A stretch of DNA of 22,028 bases from Treponema sp. (GCA_021442965.1 JABUUX010000031.1:1-22028), one strand, 5' to 3'; shown: positions 1 through 8,850, numbered from the stretch's first letter. A program made the numbers and translations. Notes: a model not told the origin generated them from the letters alone.

Positions 1-807
1 AAAACTGTAATCTATTTGTTCAAAAGAAAGTTCTTCAATTCCTGTTATTCGCTGAAGCTCAAGAATCTGATTTGTTATCTGTTCTGAAACTCCCTGTTTT
101 GCTATGTCTAATTCTTTTGCTTGAATTCTTGCATCCACAACATCCTGGTGTAAAAGCATTCCGGATTTTTCTGCGTCTTCAGAATAGGATACAAGTTCTT
201 CTGCAAGAATTTTTTCTTCTTCAAGTATTTCATTTATTTTATTCAGAAACATCAAAGTGATTATGCGAGTTTCCAGTTCTGTTTTAAGTTTTTGTTCTGT
301 GTATTCCAGTTTTATTTCCTGAATGTTTGAAACTTCTTTATAAAGTTTTGCAGCATTGTGAAGTTTTCCCCAGGTCCACAAAGGCTGTGTAAGTGTTAGT
401 CCAAAGTTGTAGTAAGTATTTTCCATGCCGTCATAAATCTTTACGTAGCGGCCTGTTTGGGTGGGTTTTGTTCCCGAAGGCCAGGATACAGCATTTAGAA
501 TATCATCAACATTTACAGAAAGACTTCCTACGGGAGGATTTACCATATAAGTGGCAGAAATCTGCAGGTCTATTTTGGGACCCATGCCGCCAAGTGCATC
601 CTTGTAGTCTAAAACAGAACGATTGTACTCTTCTTGTGCAGTTCTTATGTCAGGATTATTTTTTAAAAGATTTTCGGTCAGAGTTTCCAGTGTATAAGAT
701 TCGGCAGATAAAACCGACGTAAAAAAAATAAGACTTACTGCTACTGTTTTTTTTAAGAACGAAAAACCGGATTTAAATATTTTTTCAGGTAAATATTGCA
801 TATTCAT
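1..807 (-). CDS. TolC-like outer-membrane efflux protein (C-terminus cut by window edge)
   Basis: A 269-codon open frame with no stop before the left edge. It starts with a probable signal peptide: basic FLKK followed by a hydrophobic run ending in VLSA, near residue 34. The mature part begins YTLETLTENLLKNNPDIRTA, which is the usual opening of the outer membrane efflux protein (TolC/OEP) repeat. Long amphipathic helices follow (KLKTELETRIITLMFLNKIN, then EEEKILAEEL) and the segment QPLWTWGKL, all typical of the periplasmic coiled-coil barrel. These proteins form trimeric outer-membrane exit ducts for efflux pumps or type I secretion. The start ATG (805-807) directly abuts the stop of the upstream lipoprotein gene (TAAATG), so the two are probably co-transcribed and translationally coupled. 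No strong Shine-Dalgarno sequence is visible. A second ATG lies two codons in. Pump partners are not in the window, so the substrate is unknown. Confidence 0.85.
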   Translation of the reverse strand, partial: MNMQYLPEKIFKSGFSFLKKTVAVSLIFFTSVLSAESYTLETLTENLLKNNPDIRTAQEEYNRSVLDYKDALGGMGPKIDLQISATYMVNPPVGSLSVNVDDILNAVSWPSGTKPTQTGRYVKIYDGMENTYYNFGLTLTQPLWTWGKLHNAAKLYKEVSNIQEIKLEYTEQKLKTELETRIITLMFLNKINEILEEEKILAEELVSYSEDAEKSGMLLHQDVVDARIQAKELDIAKQGVSEQITNQILELQRITGIEELSFEQIDYSF

Positions 808-1938
808 TTAGTTCAGTACTATGTAAAGATTTTCTTTGCTGCTGTCTACTTTCTGTACAGCAGATTTTGAATTCCCCGAAAGCTTTAATGTTACACTCAC
901 ATCTTTTGAAGTATAGGTGGTATCTGTCCAGTAGTAACCGCTACCAAGTCCTGAAAATTCACCATTATTAATGGTATTGTTGCCGTAAGTTTTTGGTGCT
1001 GTAGTAACACTTCCACAATCAAAACTTGTACCGTCATCAAGTTCTGCTTTCATAGAAACTAGAACTCCGTTGTCGTCTCCGCATTTTCCGCTTACAACCG
1101 GAACAAATAGTTTAGTCCGTTTTCCATATAGACTGATTGCAAAATTATCCCCATAAATATTTTTGTTTACTTCCGGGATAGAAAGAAAAGAATAGTCCAA
1201 GGATGGGGAATTTCCGTTGTAGCAGGCTTTCCAGGTTGTTTCATCAGAATTCTGTTCATAGTAAATTTTAATTTGCGGATTATTTTCTTTTCCTGCAGCT
1301 TTGTCTGTGTCATTAAGGTAGCGCGGGTAGGCTACAGATATTGCTCCAGTTCCTGTAATGGAAGCATTGTAAATCTGAGGCGCTGCATTCGGATTTGCCT
1401 CTGTTGTTTGAGGAACCATAATCTTTACTTGAACAGGAACGGCAGCCGTTGTATTATTTGCCACATCAATAAAGTTCATATTTAGAACAGTGGTCTTTTT
1501 TGTTTTGGTCATTTCCTGGTAAACTGTGTCGCTTGTAGAATCCGAAACTATAAGAGTACTCCCTTTTACAAGTCCATAGTATTCATGGTAAAACAGCAGA
1601 TAAACGACAGAATAATCGGCGTCTTTTCCAAATTTGGAATTATAAGATTTCCACAGGACTTTGCTTATAGAAAAATTACCGTTCTGTCCGGTTGTTGTAT
1701 GAAAGTAATAATCTGAAGATGGTAAGAATCTGCCTAAGCCATCCCATTTTTTAAAATCTGAATCACGGGTTGAACTGTCTACATACGCATAAACTTCTAC
1801 ATCGGCAATGCCGGTTTTAGGTGTAGATGTGCTTTCAGCATCTACCACGCGGCCCGAAGCCCCTCCAGAAAAAACAGAGTAACAGCCTGTAAAAATAAAA
1901 AATAAAATCAAAGGTAAAAAAATATATGGTTTCTTCAT
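808..1938 (-). CDS. Large predicted lipoprotein, function unknown
   Basis: A 376-residue protein with a lipoprotein signal: KK, a hydrophobic stretch, then the lipobox-like IFTGC with the modifiable Cys at residue 19. It should be lipid-anchored in the inner or outer membrane. Just after the Cys, SGRVVDAESTSTPKTGIADV resembles the start of a carboxypeptidase-regulatory-like beta-sandwich (GRV.D...G.A.V.V.). The rest is rich in Ser, Thr, Asn and Tyr and looks like an all-beta secreted protein; I recognise no enzyme motif. Two nearby cysteines (in KACYNG and SGKCGD) and a later FDCGS might form disulfides. The gene directly precedes the TolC-like gene with no spacing, so it may be an accessory lipoprotein of that export system, but this is only inferred from position. 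Confidence 0.8.
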   Translation of the reverse strand: MKKPYIFLPLILFFIFTGCYSVFSGGASGRVVDAESTSTPKTGIADVEVYAYVDSSTRDSDFKKWDGLGRFLPSSDYYFHTTTGQNGNFSISKVLWKSYNSKFGKDADYSVVYLLFYHEYYGLVKGSTLIVSDSTSDTVYQEMTKTKKTTVLNMNFIDVANNTTAAVPVQVKIMVPQTTEANPNAAPQIYNASITGTGAISVAYPRYLNDTDKAAGKENNPQIKIYYEQNSDETTWKACYNGNSPSLDYSFLSIPEVNKNIYGDNFAISLYGKRTKLFVPVVSGKCGDDNGVLVSMKAELDDGTSFDCGSVTTAPKTYGNNTINNGEFSGLGSGYYWTDTTYTSKDVSVTLKLSGNSKSAVQKVDSSKENLYIVLN

Positions 1939-2052
1939 AACTAAACTTTAACACAGATTTCAAATAGAAAAAACCAGTATCTTGCGATAGAATAAAAGTA
2001 TAAAAAATAGTAAAAAAAATATAGTTCATTTCTAAAGAAGGTTTATTGCAAT

Positions 2053-2544
2053 ATGGAAAACACTGAAGAAAAAAGACCTCAGAAAAAGATTTCAAATTAT
2101 TTGTTTATTCTTACATGGCTTTTAATATGTATGTTAATTCTTTTCCCCGCAATAAAAATGGTTGCTATAACAAATGTTGAAGCTCCTGCAGAAAGAACGT
2201 ATTCAAAAAATGCAGTGGAAGGTTTTTCTGTTTGCCTTACAGAATCGGAGAATACAGGGAAAGTAAGAAAATTTTATTCTTTGGGCGAAAAGCATTTTTT
2301 TATTCAGGAAAAAGTAATTTTAGAAGCTACTGGGGAAGAACTTATTGGAAGAGAAGAAAATATTGTAGAGATTCCTTTAGGGTGCGGTGATATTTCAGAT
2401 TGTTCAATTACAATTGATGGAGAAGAAACACTTCTGGCTTCTTTTTTTAATTCAGACACCAAACTTGCTGTACGTATAAGCAGAATCAGTCTGTTTGAAT
2501 ATTTTATGTGGAAACTTAAATCTTCCAAAAATCTTTTGAAGTAG
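2053..2544 (+). CDS. Hypothetical protein with one N-terminal membrane anchor
   Basis: A 163-residue protein with a charged N-terminus (KRPQKK), a single hydrophobic helix at about residues 16-38, and a probably extracytoplasmic domain of about 120 residues. That domain is mostly beta-strand-like with many acidic residues and ends in a basic tail (KLKSSKNLLK). I do not recognise the family. An AAGAAGG ribosome site lies about 11 bases before the ATG. It is divergent from the lipoprotein gene across a 114-base AT-rich gap (1939-2052) that probably holds promoters for both. The slyX gene begins 15 bases after its stop, so the two are likely co-transcribed. Confidence 0.7.
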   Translation: MENTEEKRPQKKISNYLFILTWLLICMLILFPAIKMVAITNVEAPAERTYSKNAVEGFSVCLTESENTGKVRKFYSLGEKHFFIQEKVILEATGEELIGREENIVEIPLGCGDISDCSITIDGEETLLASFFNSDTKLAVRISRISLFEYFMWKLKSSKNLLK

Positions 2545-2559
2545 AGAGGAAACTTAACT

Positions 2560-2760
2560 ATGGAAGAACGACTTACAAATATAGAAATCAAACTTGCCTA
2601 CATGGAAGATTTTGTAAATCAGATTCAGGAAGTAGCTGTAAAGCAGGCAGAAGAAATTGAAAAACTTAAACACGATAACAAAATCCTTTCTGAAAAATTA
2701 AAAGATATTTATGATAATATGGACGGCGACATTCCGAACAGAAAACCGCCTCATTATTAA
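2560..2760 (+). CDS. slyX: SlyX family protein
   Basis: A 66-residue protein that fits SlyX in length and pattern. It starts with ERLTNIEIKLAYMEDFVNQ, continues as a heptad-rich coiled coil to about residue 50, and ends with the family's characteristic proline-rich tail (NRKPPHY). SlyX proteins are small cytoplasmic coiled-coil proteins of undetermined biochemical role, named from Escherichia coli. An AGAGGA ribosome site sits a suitable distance before the ATG. The gene follows the membrane-anchored hypothetical protein closely and is followed by 67 non-coding bases before the RNA methyltransferase gene. Confidence 0.85.
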   Translation: MEERLTNIEIKLAYMEDFVNQIQEVAVKQAEEIEKLKHDNKILSEKLKDIYDNMDGDIPNRKPPHY

Positions 2761-2827
2761 TTCCGTCTGGATATTTTAGAATAACCTTACACTTTTACTT
2801 TTTCTGTCAAAATGTTAAATTGTTTCT

Positions 2828-4129
2828 ATGAATACTCTGGTAGCACTGTGTGCAGTTGGTGCAGAAAAAATTCTTGGAAACGAGATTAAGCATCTTGGTT
2901 ATAAACTTAGCGGAAACAGACCCGGTCGCGTAACATTTTATGGGGATGAAGATGCTTTATTCCGTGCAAATCTTTGTCTTAGAACAGCGGATCGTGTTTA
3001 TCTTCAAATGGCAGAATATAATGCATCAAATTTTGACGAACTTTATGACGGTTGTTACGCTGTAGCCTGGCAGGATTTTCTAAAAAAAGATTCCCGAGTT
3101 GTAATTGATAAAGTACGAATTTATAAAAGCCGGTTGAATTCTGAACACTCTATTCAAGGGATGATTCAAAAAGCAATTTACTCAAAGCTTGGGGATGTAT
3201 GGCATATTCGTTCTATGCCGGAGACTGGAGAACAGGTGGATGTTCGTGTTTACATGGATGAAGACCGTGCTTTTATCCTTCTGGATCTTTCGGGACTTCC
3301 GCTTCATAAAAGAGGATACCGAACTGATGGAGGTATTGCTCCACTTCGTGAAACAACCGCTGCAATCCTTTTACAGGAAATGATGTGGAGACGCAAAACT
3401 CCTCTTCATGATCCGTTTTGCGGTTCAGGAACTATAGCCATAGAAGCAACTCTTTATGCTTATAATATTGCACCTGGTTTTGGCAGAAGGTTTGCTTTGG
3501 AAAATCTTCCAATTTTTGATGCAAAAAGAGCAGAAGAATTAAAACGTGCAGAAGCTGAGCTGATTCGTACAGATGTAGAAGTGAGGGTTACCGGAAGTGA
3601 CATTGATTCTGCTGCAGTAAACCGTGCAAAGAAAAATGCAGAGTATGCTTGTGTTATGGCGGGACGTGCTCTTCACATGGTTGATAAATCTTTTCATGTT
3701 CCTCGTCCGGATTTTATTCAAAGTGATTTTATGGATTTGGCTGCTCCTTATGATGCAGGGCTTATTATCTGTAATCCTCCATACGGGGAACGTCTTCTTG
3801 ATGAAGAACAGACAAAAGAACTGTATAAAAAAATGGCAGGTTTAAAAACTGCATTTCCTGATTGGGAAATTGGTGTAATAACTGCGGCAGAATATTTTGA
3901 AGAAAGTTTTGGCCATCGAGCAAATATAATCAAATCACTAAAGGCTGGAAATCTGGATACAAAGTTTTATGAATTCAAATGTGGAAAAACTTCCAGAAAA
4001 GATGGAAGGGATCGCAGAGAAGACCGTCATGAAGGGCATCCTTTGGAACATAAAGAGCAAAGAGGCAGTCGGCAGAATAAACTGAAACATATGAATAACC
4101 GTCAAAATAAAGGGTCTGAAAAATTCTAA
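2828..4129 (+). CDS. THUMP-domain class I SAM-dependent RNA methyltransferase (RlmL N-terminal/YpsC type)
   Basis: A 433-residue protein predicted to methylate guanine N2 in 23S rRNA or a related RNA. The N-terminal part (about 1-160) matches the RlmL/YpsC pattern with a THUMP RNA-binding domain, including the NTLVALCAVGAEKILGNEI opening and a strand ending LLDLSGLPLHKRGYR. The catalytic domain carries the SAM-binding DPFCGSGT at residues 195-202, an acidic GSDID near 257-260, and the amino-methyltransferase motif NPPYG at 316-320. After about residue 388 there is a highly charged, Arg/Lys/His-rich tail of about 45 residues that is not part of the catalytic core and may contact RNA. No clear ribosome site is visible before the ATG. 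The TetR gene follows 17 bases later. The exact target base cannot be assigned from sequence, so I give no symbol. Confidence 0.88.
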   Translation: MNTLVALCAVGAEKILGNEIKHLGYKLSGNRPGRVTFYGDEDALFRANLCLRTADRVYLQMAEYNASNFDELYDGCYAVAWQDFLKKDSRVVIDKVRIYKSRLNSEHSIQGMIQKAIYSKLGDVWHIRSMPETGEQVDVRVYMDEDRAFILLDLSGLPLHKRGYRTDGGIAPLRETTAAILLQEMMWRRKTPLHDPFCGSGTIAIEATLYAYNIAPGFGRRFALENLPIFDAKRAEELKRAEAELIRTDVEVRVTGSDIDSAAVNRAKKNAEYACVMAGRALHMVDKSFHVPRPDFIQSDFMDLAAPYDAGLIICNPPYGERLLDEEQTKELYKKMAGLKTAFPDWEIGVITAAEYFEESFGHRANIIKSLKAGNLDTKFYEFKCGKTSRKDGRDRREDRHEGHPLEHKEQRGSRQNKLKHMNNRQNKGSEKF

Positions 4130-4146
4130 CATAAGGAAATATTAGT

Positions 4147-4740
4147 ATGGCAATTGTTGTAGAACATGAAAAAAGAAAACAGGAAATTCTTCAGAAATCA
4201 TTGGATGTTTTTATTGATGAAGGATATGAAGATGTTACTTTTCAGAAGATTGCAGACCGTTGTGGTATTACAAGAACTACACTATATATTTATTTCAGGA
4301 ATAAAAATGAGATTTTTTTATGGAGTATCAAGCAGCTTCTTACTGGTGTAGAACTTGCTATTCAGAATATTCTGGATGATAAAGAAAATAATGCAGAACA
4401 GGCACTTAGAAAAACTCTGAATGTTCTGGTTGATGCCATTGAAGAAAACAGAAAACTTTTTCATGTATTGCAGATTTATCTTATTCAGCTGGAAAAGTCT
4501 GGAATCAGTGCAAATGACCGTGTGCAGCATAGAGTAATCAGACTTCGTCACGTTTTGAATCACATTCTTATTATGGGAATAAAGAATAATGAATTTAAAG
4601 ATTTGAATGTACGTGTTATGAACGAATTGGTTTACGGACTTATTGAATCAGCAATTTTTAGAATTACGCTCCTTGCTCAGAAGAATGTTTCTGATGTTCG
4701 GGAATCTATAAAACTTGCAGTTGACGGATTTCTTCTCTAG
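4147..4740 (+). CDS. TetR/AcrR family transcriptional regulator
   Basis: A 197-residue protein with the usual TetR size and layout. The N-terminal DNA-binding domain reads RKQEILQKSLDVFIDEGYED, then VTFQKIADRCGITRTTLYIY with the recognition helix, then FRNKNEIF. The all-helical C-terminal part would bind a small ligand and form the dimer; it has no recognisable ligand motif. An AAGGAA ribosome site precedes the ATG. The lipid kinase gene starts 15 bases after the stop, so regulator and kinase are probably co-expressed. The regulator may respond to a lipid or membrane stress, but this is inference. No obvious palindromic operator was found in the short upstream gap. Confidence 0.9.
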   Translation: MAIVVEHEKRKQEILQKSLDVFIDEGYEDVTFQKIADRCGITRTTLYIYFRNKNEIFLWSIKQLLTGVELAIQNILDDKENNAEQALRKTLNVLVDAIEENRKLFHVLQIYLIQLEKSGISANDRVQHRVIRLRHVLNHILIMGIKNNEFKDLNVRVMNELVYGLIESAIFRITLLAQKNVSDVRESIKLAVDGFLL

Positions 4741-4755
4741 GACGACAATTAAGAT

Positions 4756-5946
4756 ATGAATGAATATCTTACACCTCAAAATCTTACTTCGGGAATTTCC
4801 AGACTTCTTTCAGTAAATCCTGTTTTTAAAGGTTTACATCTTAAGGTTATTGTTATAGCAAATGAAAAGGCCGGAGGGTTTACTCAGAAAAGTAAGTCAG
4901 TAAAAAATAAATCAAAGTTGGAAACAGCTTTATTATCAGCCGAAAAAAAACAAATTATTGTAGACTCCTTAGAAACAGAACTTCTTATTACAGAATACTC
5001 AGGTCATGCAGAAAAATTGGTGTATGAATTTCTTCCTGAAATAATTTCTACCAGATGTTCAAAAAATAAATTAACAATGATTATTACAGCTGGTGGAGAC
5101 GGCACATCATTGGAAGTTCAGAGCGGTCTTTTTAAGTCTGCACTTGAATCAGAAGAAAAAAGAAATGCAGTAATGAATTATATCTGCGTACTTCGTCTTC
5201 CGTTGGGAACTGGCAATGACGGTAGTGACGGGCATTCGTTTTCGGAAACACTTGAAATGCTTGAAAGCAGTCTTCATTTTGCAAATGCAAGGGCTGTTAA
5301 AGTATACGTAAATGAAGAAGCTGATTTTAATCAAATTTCACTTTCCGGGAAAAATCCCTCTGATTATGGGGATGTTAATAAAAAGTCTCCTTGGTTTTCT
5401 TTTAATATTGCTGGCGTAGGGCTTGATGCTTTTGTTTGTTATATGACCAATGCATTAAAATCAAAATATCCGGGAAACCATTATCAGATGATGGTTCGTT
5501 TTGCAACCTTGAAATATAACAAAAAGTTTCCACCTCAAAATGCTGTTGTAAAAGTTTATAACAAGGATAAACTTTTAGAAACGATAAATGAACCATTTGA
5601 AATGGTAGTATTGGGAGTTTCGGGACACAGAACATTTGGAGCCGGAAAAAAAATGTTTCCGTTAAATGATAATTTTGCTTTTGTAAAAAAACTGAATGTA
5701 TTGCCCATGGTAATGAATAGCGGAAAATTTACTGATGGTACGTACATAAATACCGATATTGCAAAAACATATTCTGCAACCAAAATTGTATTAGAATATC
5801 CATATCCAATTCTCTGTGAAATGGATGGAGAAACTCAGCTTCTTTTGAAAGAAAATTTTCCACTTACAATGGAACTGACGGAACCTTGTATCCGGATTTT
5901 GGAGCGTGATGATTTAACTTTTGACCGAGGTGCTGTTCGCCTTTAG
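4756..5946 (+). CDS. Diacylglycerol kinase-family lipid kinase
   Basis: A 396-residue protein of the DAGK catalytic fold (DgkB/YegS/sphingosine-kinase group), which transfers phosphate from ATP to a lipid hydroxyl. Seen directly: VIVIANEKAG near residues 31-40 (the usual N-P-x-A-G strand, here N-E-K-A-G), GGDGT nucleotide motif at 113-117, and LPLGTGND at 148-155. The C-terminal beta-sandwich ends with an acidic-strand motif (CEMDGETQLLL, the usual .DGE.) near residue 355. It is longer than typical members (about 300 residues), partly because of a Ser/Lys-rich segment at about 42-65 and an insertion before residue 215. It follows the TetR gene by 15 bases. It converges on trkH with only 1 base between the stops. 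The lipid substrate cannot be told from sequence. Confidence 0.85.
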   Translation: MNEYLTPQNLTSGISRLLSVNPVFKGLHLKVIVIANEKAGGFTQKSKSVKNKSKLETALLSAEKKQIIVDSLETELLITEYSGHAEKLVYEFLPEIISTRCSKNKLTMIITAGGDGTSLEVQSGLFKSALESEEKRNAVMNYICVLRLPLGTGNDGSDGHSFSETLEMLESSLHFANARAVKVYVNEEADFNQISLSGKNPSDYGDVNKKSPWFSFNIAGVGLDAFVCYMTNALKSKYPGNHYQMMVRFATLKYNKKFPPQNAVVKVYNKDKLLETINEPFEMVVLGVSGHRTFGAGKKMFPLNDNFAFVKKLNVLPMVMNSGKFTDGTYINTDIAKTYSATKIVLEYPYPILCEMDGETQLLLKENFPLTMELTEPCIRILERDDLTFDRGAVRL

Positions 5947-5947
5947 C

Positions 5948-7393
5948 TTATTTTTTCCAATAAGCCGGAACAAAGAAAATTATAATGGTGTAAAGTTCAA
6001 GACGACCTGCCAGCATAGCAAAGCAATACCACCATTTTAAAAATGAAGGAAGAGCAAAGTATGTATTTGAAGGACCTAAACTTCCAAAACCAGGTCCTAC
6101 GTTTCCAATCATAGAAAGAGCTCCTGTAAACGAACTTAGAATGTCCAGTTTGGCAAGGCATCCAATGAATGTTGTAAGAGCAACTAAAATCAGATACGTA
6201 AAGAAGAAAGCGGCCACATTAAATACAACATCTTTTCTTCCTGGTTTTCCGTTCAGTCGAACAGTAAAAATGCCGTGAGGATGAAGCAATCTTTTTATTT
6301 CATTTCCGGCCTGCTTAAAAAGAACAACCCAGCGTACAACTTTAACTCCACCAGAAGTAGAACCCGAACATCCTCCAATAAATAATGCAGCAAAACAGAA
6401 GAATTGTGCCGGAGCTGCCCACAAAGTAAAATCTGAAGTTCCAAATCCTGTTGTTGATATAAGGGATGTTAGCTGGAAGGCTGCAAATCTTAGAGATGTA
6501 AAAAAGCTCTGATAATTTGGAAGCAGGCAAAATGCTGCAGCAAGAATAATAATAAACAATATTCCTACATAGGCTTTGAATTCAGAATTGTGAAGAATTT
6601 CTTTTGGTTTTCGTGAGAAAAGAAAATAAAACAGACTGAAATTTATTCCGCCAAGGAACATAAACACTGTTAATGTTGTGTCTATTGCAACAGAATTAAA
6701 TGCCGCTATGCTGGCATTTTTTGTAGAAAATCCGCCTGTTCCTAAAGTTGAAAAAGAATGGCATAAGGCGTCAAAAAAATCCATTCCAAAGAGTTTTAGA
6801 AGAAGACAAAGAATTACTGTAAAGGAAACGTAAATAATCCAAAGAATTTTTGCAGTCGTTGTAATTTTTGCAGTAACTTTCCCTTTTTCAACACCTGTAG
6901 TTTCAGCTTTAATCAGTTGAAATCCGCCTACTCCTAAAAGTGGAAGCAGTGCAACTGTAAGAGTAACAATTCCCATTCCTCCCAACCAGTGGGTCATGCA
7001 GCGCCACAGGTTTATGGCTTTGGGAAGATTCTCTACATCATTAATTACTGTAGCACCAGTGGTTGAAAATCCCGAAAAACTTTCAAAAACAGCGTCTGTT
7101 AGTGAAAGCCCTAAATCTGAAGTATAAAGCGGAATGGCACCAAAAAAACTTGCAAATACCCAAGCGCCGGCTACAACAACAAATGTGCTTCGTGTGGTAA
7201 GGTTTATTTTTTGTTTTCTGAAGGGTATAAAAAAAATAAGAAAAAATAAAATACTTCCAATTAGTGGGACTGCAAACGACGGTATAACATAAGTTTCACC
7301 GTAAAAAAAAGCCACTGCTATTGGAAGCAGAAAAGTTAACCCTACTATTGCCAGGAGAATGGAAATTATTCTAAAAAAGTTTATAACTTTCAT
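5948..7393 (-). CDS. trkH: TrkH/KtrB-type potassium uptake channel subunit
   Basis: A 481-residue polytopic membrane protein of the superfamily of K+ transporters, the pore subunit of Trk/Ktr potassium uptake. The four-fold M1-P-M2 plan is visible through its pore loops: SGFSTTGATV, TLGTGGFSTKN, STTGFGTSDF and GNVGPGFGSLG, each with the selectivity-filter glycine. Also typical are WRCMTHWLGGMGIV before the second repeat and GGCSGSTSGGVKVVR near the third. The length matches TrkH. A cytoplasmic NAD/ATP-binding partner (TrkA/KtrA) is expected but not present in this window. The stop is 1 base from the convergent lipid kinase stop, leaving no space for a terminator. The start is 30 bases from the divergent mnmE start, with TATAAT-like sequences on both strands between them. 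Confidence 0.92.
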   Translation of the reverse strand: MKVINFFRIISILLAIVGLTFLLPIAVAFFYGETYVIPSFAVPLIGSILFFLIFFIPFRKQKINLTTRSTFVVVAGAWVFASFFGAIPLYTSDLGLSLTDAVFESFSGFSTTGATVINDVENLPKAINLWRCMTHWLGGMGIVTLTVALLPLLGVGGFQLIKAETTGVEKGKVTAKITTTAKILWIIYVSFTVILCLLLKLFGMDFFDALCHSFSTLGTGGFSTKNASIAAFNSVAIDTTLTVFMFLGGINFSLFYFLFSRKPKEILHNSEFKAYVGILFIIILAAAFCLLPNYQSFFTSLRFAAFQLTSLISTTGFGTSDFTLWAAPAQFFCFAALFIGGCSGSTSGGVKVVRWVVLFKQAGNEIKRLLHPHGIFTVRLNGKPGRKDVVFNVAAFFFTYLILVALTTFIGCLAKLDILSSFTGALSMIGNVGPGFGSLGPSNTYFALPSFLKWWYCFAMLAGRLELYTIIIFFVPAYWKK

Positions 7394-7423
7394 AAATATC
7401 TATTTTATAATAATATTCTTTCC

Positions 7424-8806
7424 ATGAATAATTCTCAATACACACCTGAAGTTCCTATTTCTTCAATTGCAACAGCTCTTGCTCCTGCAGCCCTTGGTAT
7501 TGTTCGAGTTTCCGGAAAAGATTGCATTGAACTGGTATCACGTTTATTTTCATCACCTAAGAGACTTTTGTCAGCTCCAGGAAATACAATCGTTTATGGC
7601 TGGATAAAGGATGGAGAAAATACAATAGACGAGGTTATGTGTGCAGTTTATCGGGCTCCTAAAAGTTTTACCGGAGAAGATATGGTTGAGATTTTTTGTC
7701 ATGGTGGACCTAGTGTGGTAACAGCTGTTCATTCGCTTATGCTTAAAAATGGATTCAAGCAGGCCGAAAGGGGAGAGTATACATTCCGTGCATATATTAA
7801 TGGCAAAACAGATTTAACTAAAGCCGAGGCTGTAAAAGAAATAATAGAAAGTCATACAGATGCATCGCGTGGGCGTGCTTGTGGAAGACTTGCCGGTTCA
7901 TTGTATGAAGAAATTGATTCTATAAAAAAACTTATAATTGATACTCTGGCCGCTATAGAAGTTGAAATTGAATATCCGGAAGATGAAGAGACCATAGCAG
8001 ATTCCTTTGATTCCAGCGATATAAAAAAAGCCAGAGACAGACTTCAGTCTTTGGCTGATTCCTGGAAAGGAGAAAAACTTTATCAGGATGGAGCCAGAGT
8101 GGTTTTATGCGGACGTACAAATGCCGGAAAGTCTTCTCTGTTTAATGCTATTTTAAAAGAAGAACGAGCCATTGTGTCTGATATTGAAGGAACAACCCGA
8201 GACTTTTTGGAATCGTGGGCAAGTTTTGACGGAATCCCTGTCCGACTTTTTGATACTGCAGGACTAAGAAAAACTGAAGATGTAATTGAAGCGCAGGGAG
8301 TTGAAATTACAAAAAATCTTTCTACTGATGCTGATGTAATCTTATATCTTATAGATTCAACGTGTGGTATAACAGAAGATGATAAAGCCTTTCTTTCAAA
8401 ATGCACAGAAAGTGTCGTTCTGGTATGGAATAAAAGTGATTCGGAACAGAGTTGTACCGATAATGATTTTTCAAATTTTCCTTATGTAAAATCACAGGTT
8501 CATATAAGTGCTAAACAAGGGACGGGACTTTCAGACTTGTACAGGGAAGTAAAAGCCGTACTTACTTCAGGTCTTTCTACAGAAAGAACACAGGCTGGGC
8601 TTGGGTCAGAACGTCAGAAAAATGCAGTAGAAGAAGCTTTGGAATGTGTAGAACACGCTTTAGTTTCTGCAGAGGATAATTATACCTTGGACGCAGTTGT
8701 TCAGGATTTGGAAGATTGTTTGGAGTCATTGGGAATTGTTACAGGTGAAGTAACACCAGATGATGTTCTGGGAAGTATTTTTGCAAACTTTTGCGTAGGA
8801 AAATAA
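7424..8806 (+). CDS. mnmE: tRNA modification GTPase MnmE
   Basis: A 460-residue protein of the full usual MnmE length. With MnmG it installs the carboxymethylaminomethyl (or aminomethyl) group at C5 of wobble uridine in certain tRNAs. The N-terminal tetrahydrofolate-binding domain begins with SIATALAPAALGIVRVSGKD and includes GGPSVVTAV and RGEYTFRAYINGK. The G domain inserted in the helical domain shows G1 GRTNAGKS (230-237), G2 GTTRD (256-260), G3 DTAG (277-280) and G4 NKSD (336-339). The C-terminus is FCVGK, matching the conserved F-C-(I/V)-G-K whose Cys is functionally important. The G1 loop has Thr where Pro is common. A TATAAT lies only 12 bases before the ATG and no ribosome site is visible, so the leader may be very short. 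It ends at a strong terminator. Confidence 0.97.
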   Translation: MNNSQYTPEVPISSIATALAPAALGIVRVSGKDCIELVSRLFSSPKRLLSAPGNTIVYGWIKDGENTIDEVMCAVYRAPKSFTGEDMVEIFCHGGPSVVTAVHSLMLKNGFKQAERGEYTFRAYINGKTDLTKAEAVKEIIESHTDASRGRACGRLAGSLYEEIDSIKKLIIDTLAAIEVEIEYPEDEETIADSFDSSDIKKARDRLQSLADSWKGEKLYQDGARVVLCGRTNAGKSSLFNAILKEERAIVSDIEGTTRDFLESWASFDGIPVRLFDTAGLRKTEDVIEAQGVEITKNLSTDADVILYLIDSTCGITEDDKAFLSKCTESVVLVWNKSDSEQSCTDNDFSNFPYVKSQVHISAKQGTGLSDLYREVKAVLTSGLSTERTQAGLGSERQKNAVEEALECVEHALVSAEDNYTLDAVVQDLEDCLESLGIVTGEVTPDDVLGSIFANFCVGK

Positions 8807-8812
8807 TAACAC

Positions 8813-8850
8813 AAAAAAAATCCCGGAAAGCAAGCCCCGGGATTTTTTTT
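8813..8850. terminator. Bidirectional rho-independent terminator
   Basis: Perfect stem ATCCCGG/CCGGGAT (8820-8826 with 8837-8843), loop of ten bases, preceded by a run of A and followed by a run of nine T. It lies between the convergent mnmE and the CE2-like esterase gene, and the A and T tracts let it serve both strands. The last T bases overlap the esterase stop codon. Confidence 0.93.

Noticed and set aside
8083..8406. 107-codon open frame antisense to mnmE
   Set aside because: It lies wholly within the conserved G domain of mnmE, has no recognisable protein features and is a shadow of its codon pattern.
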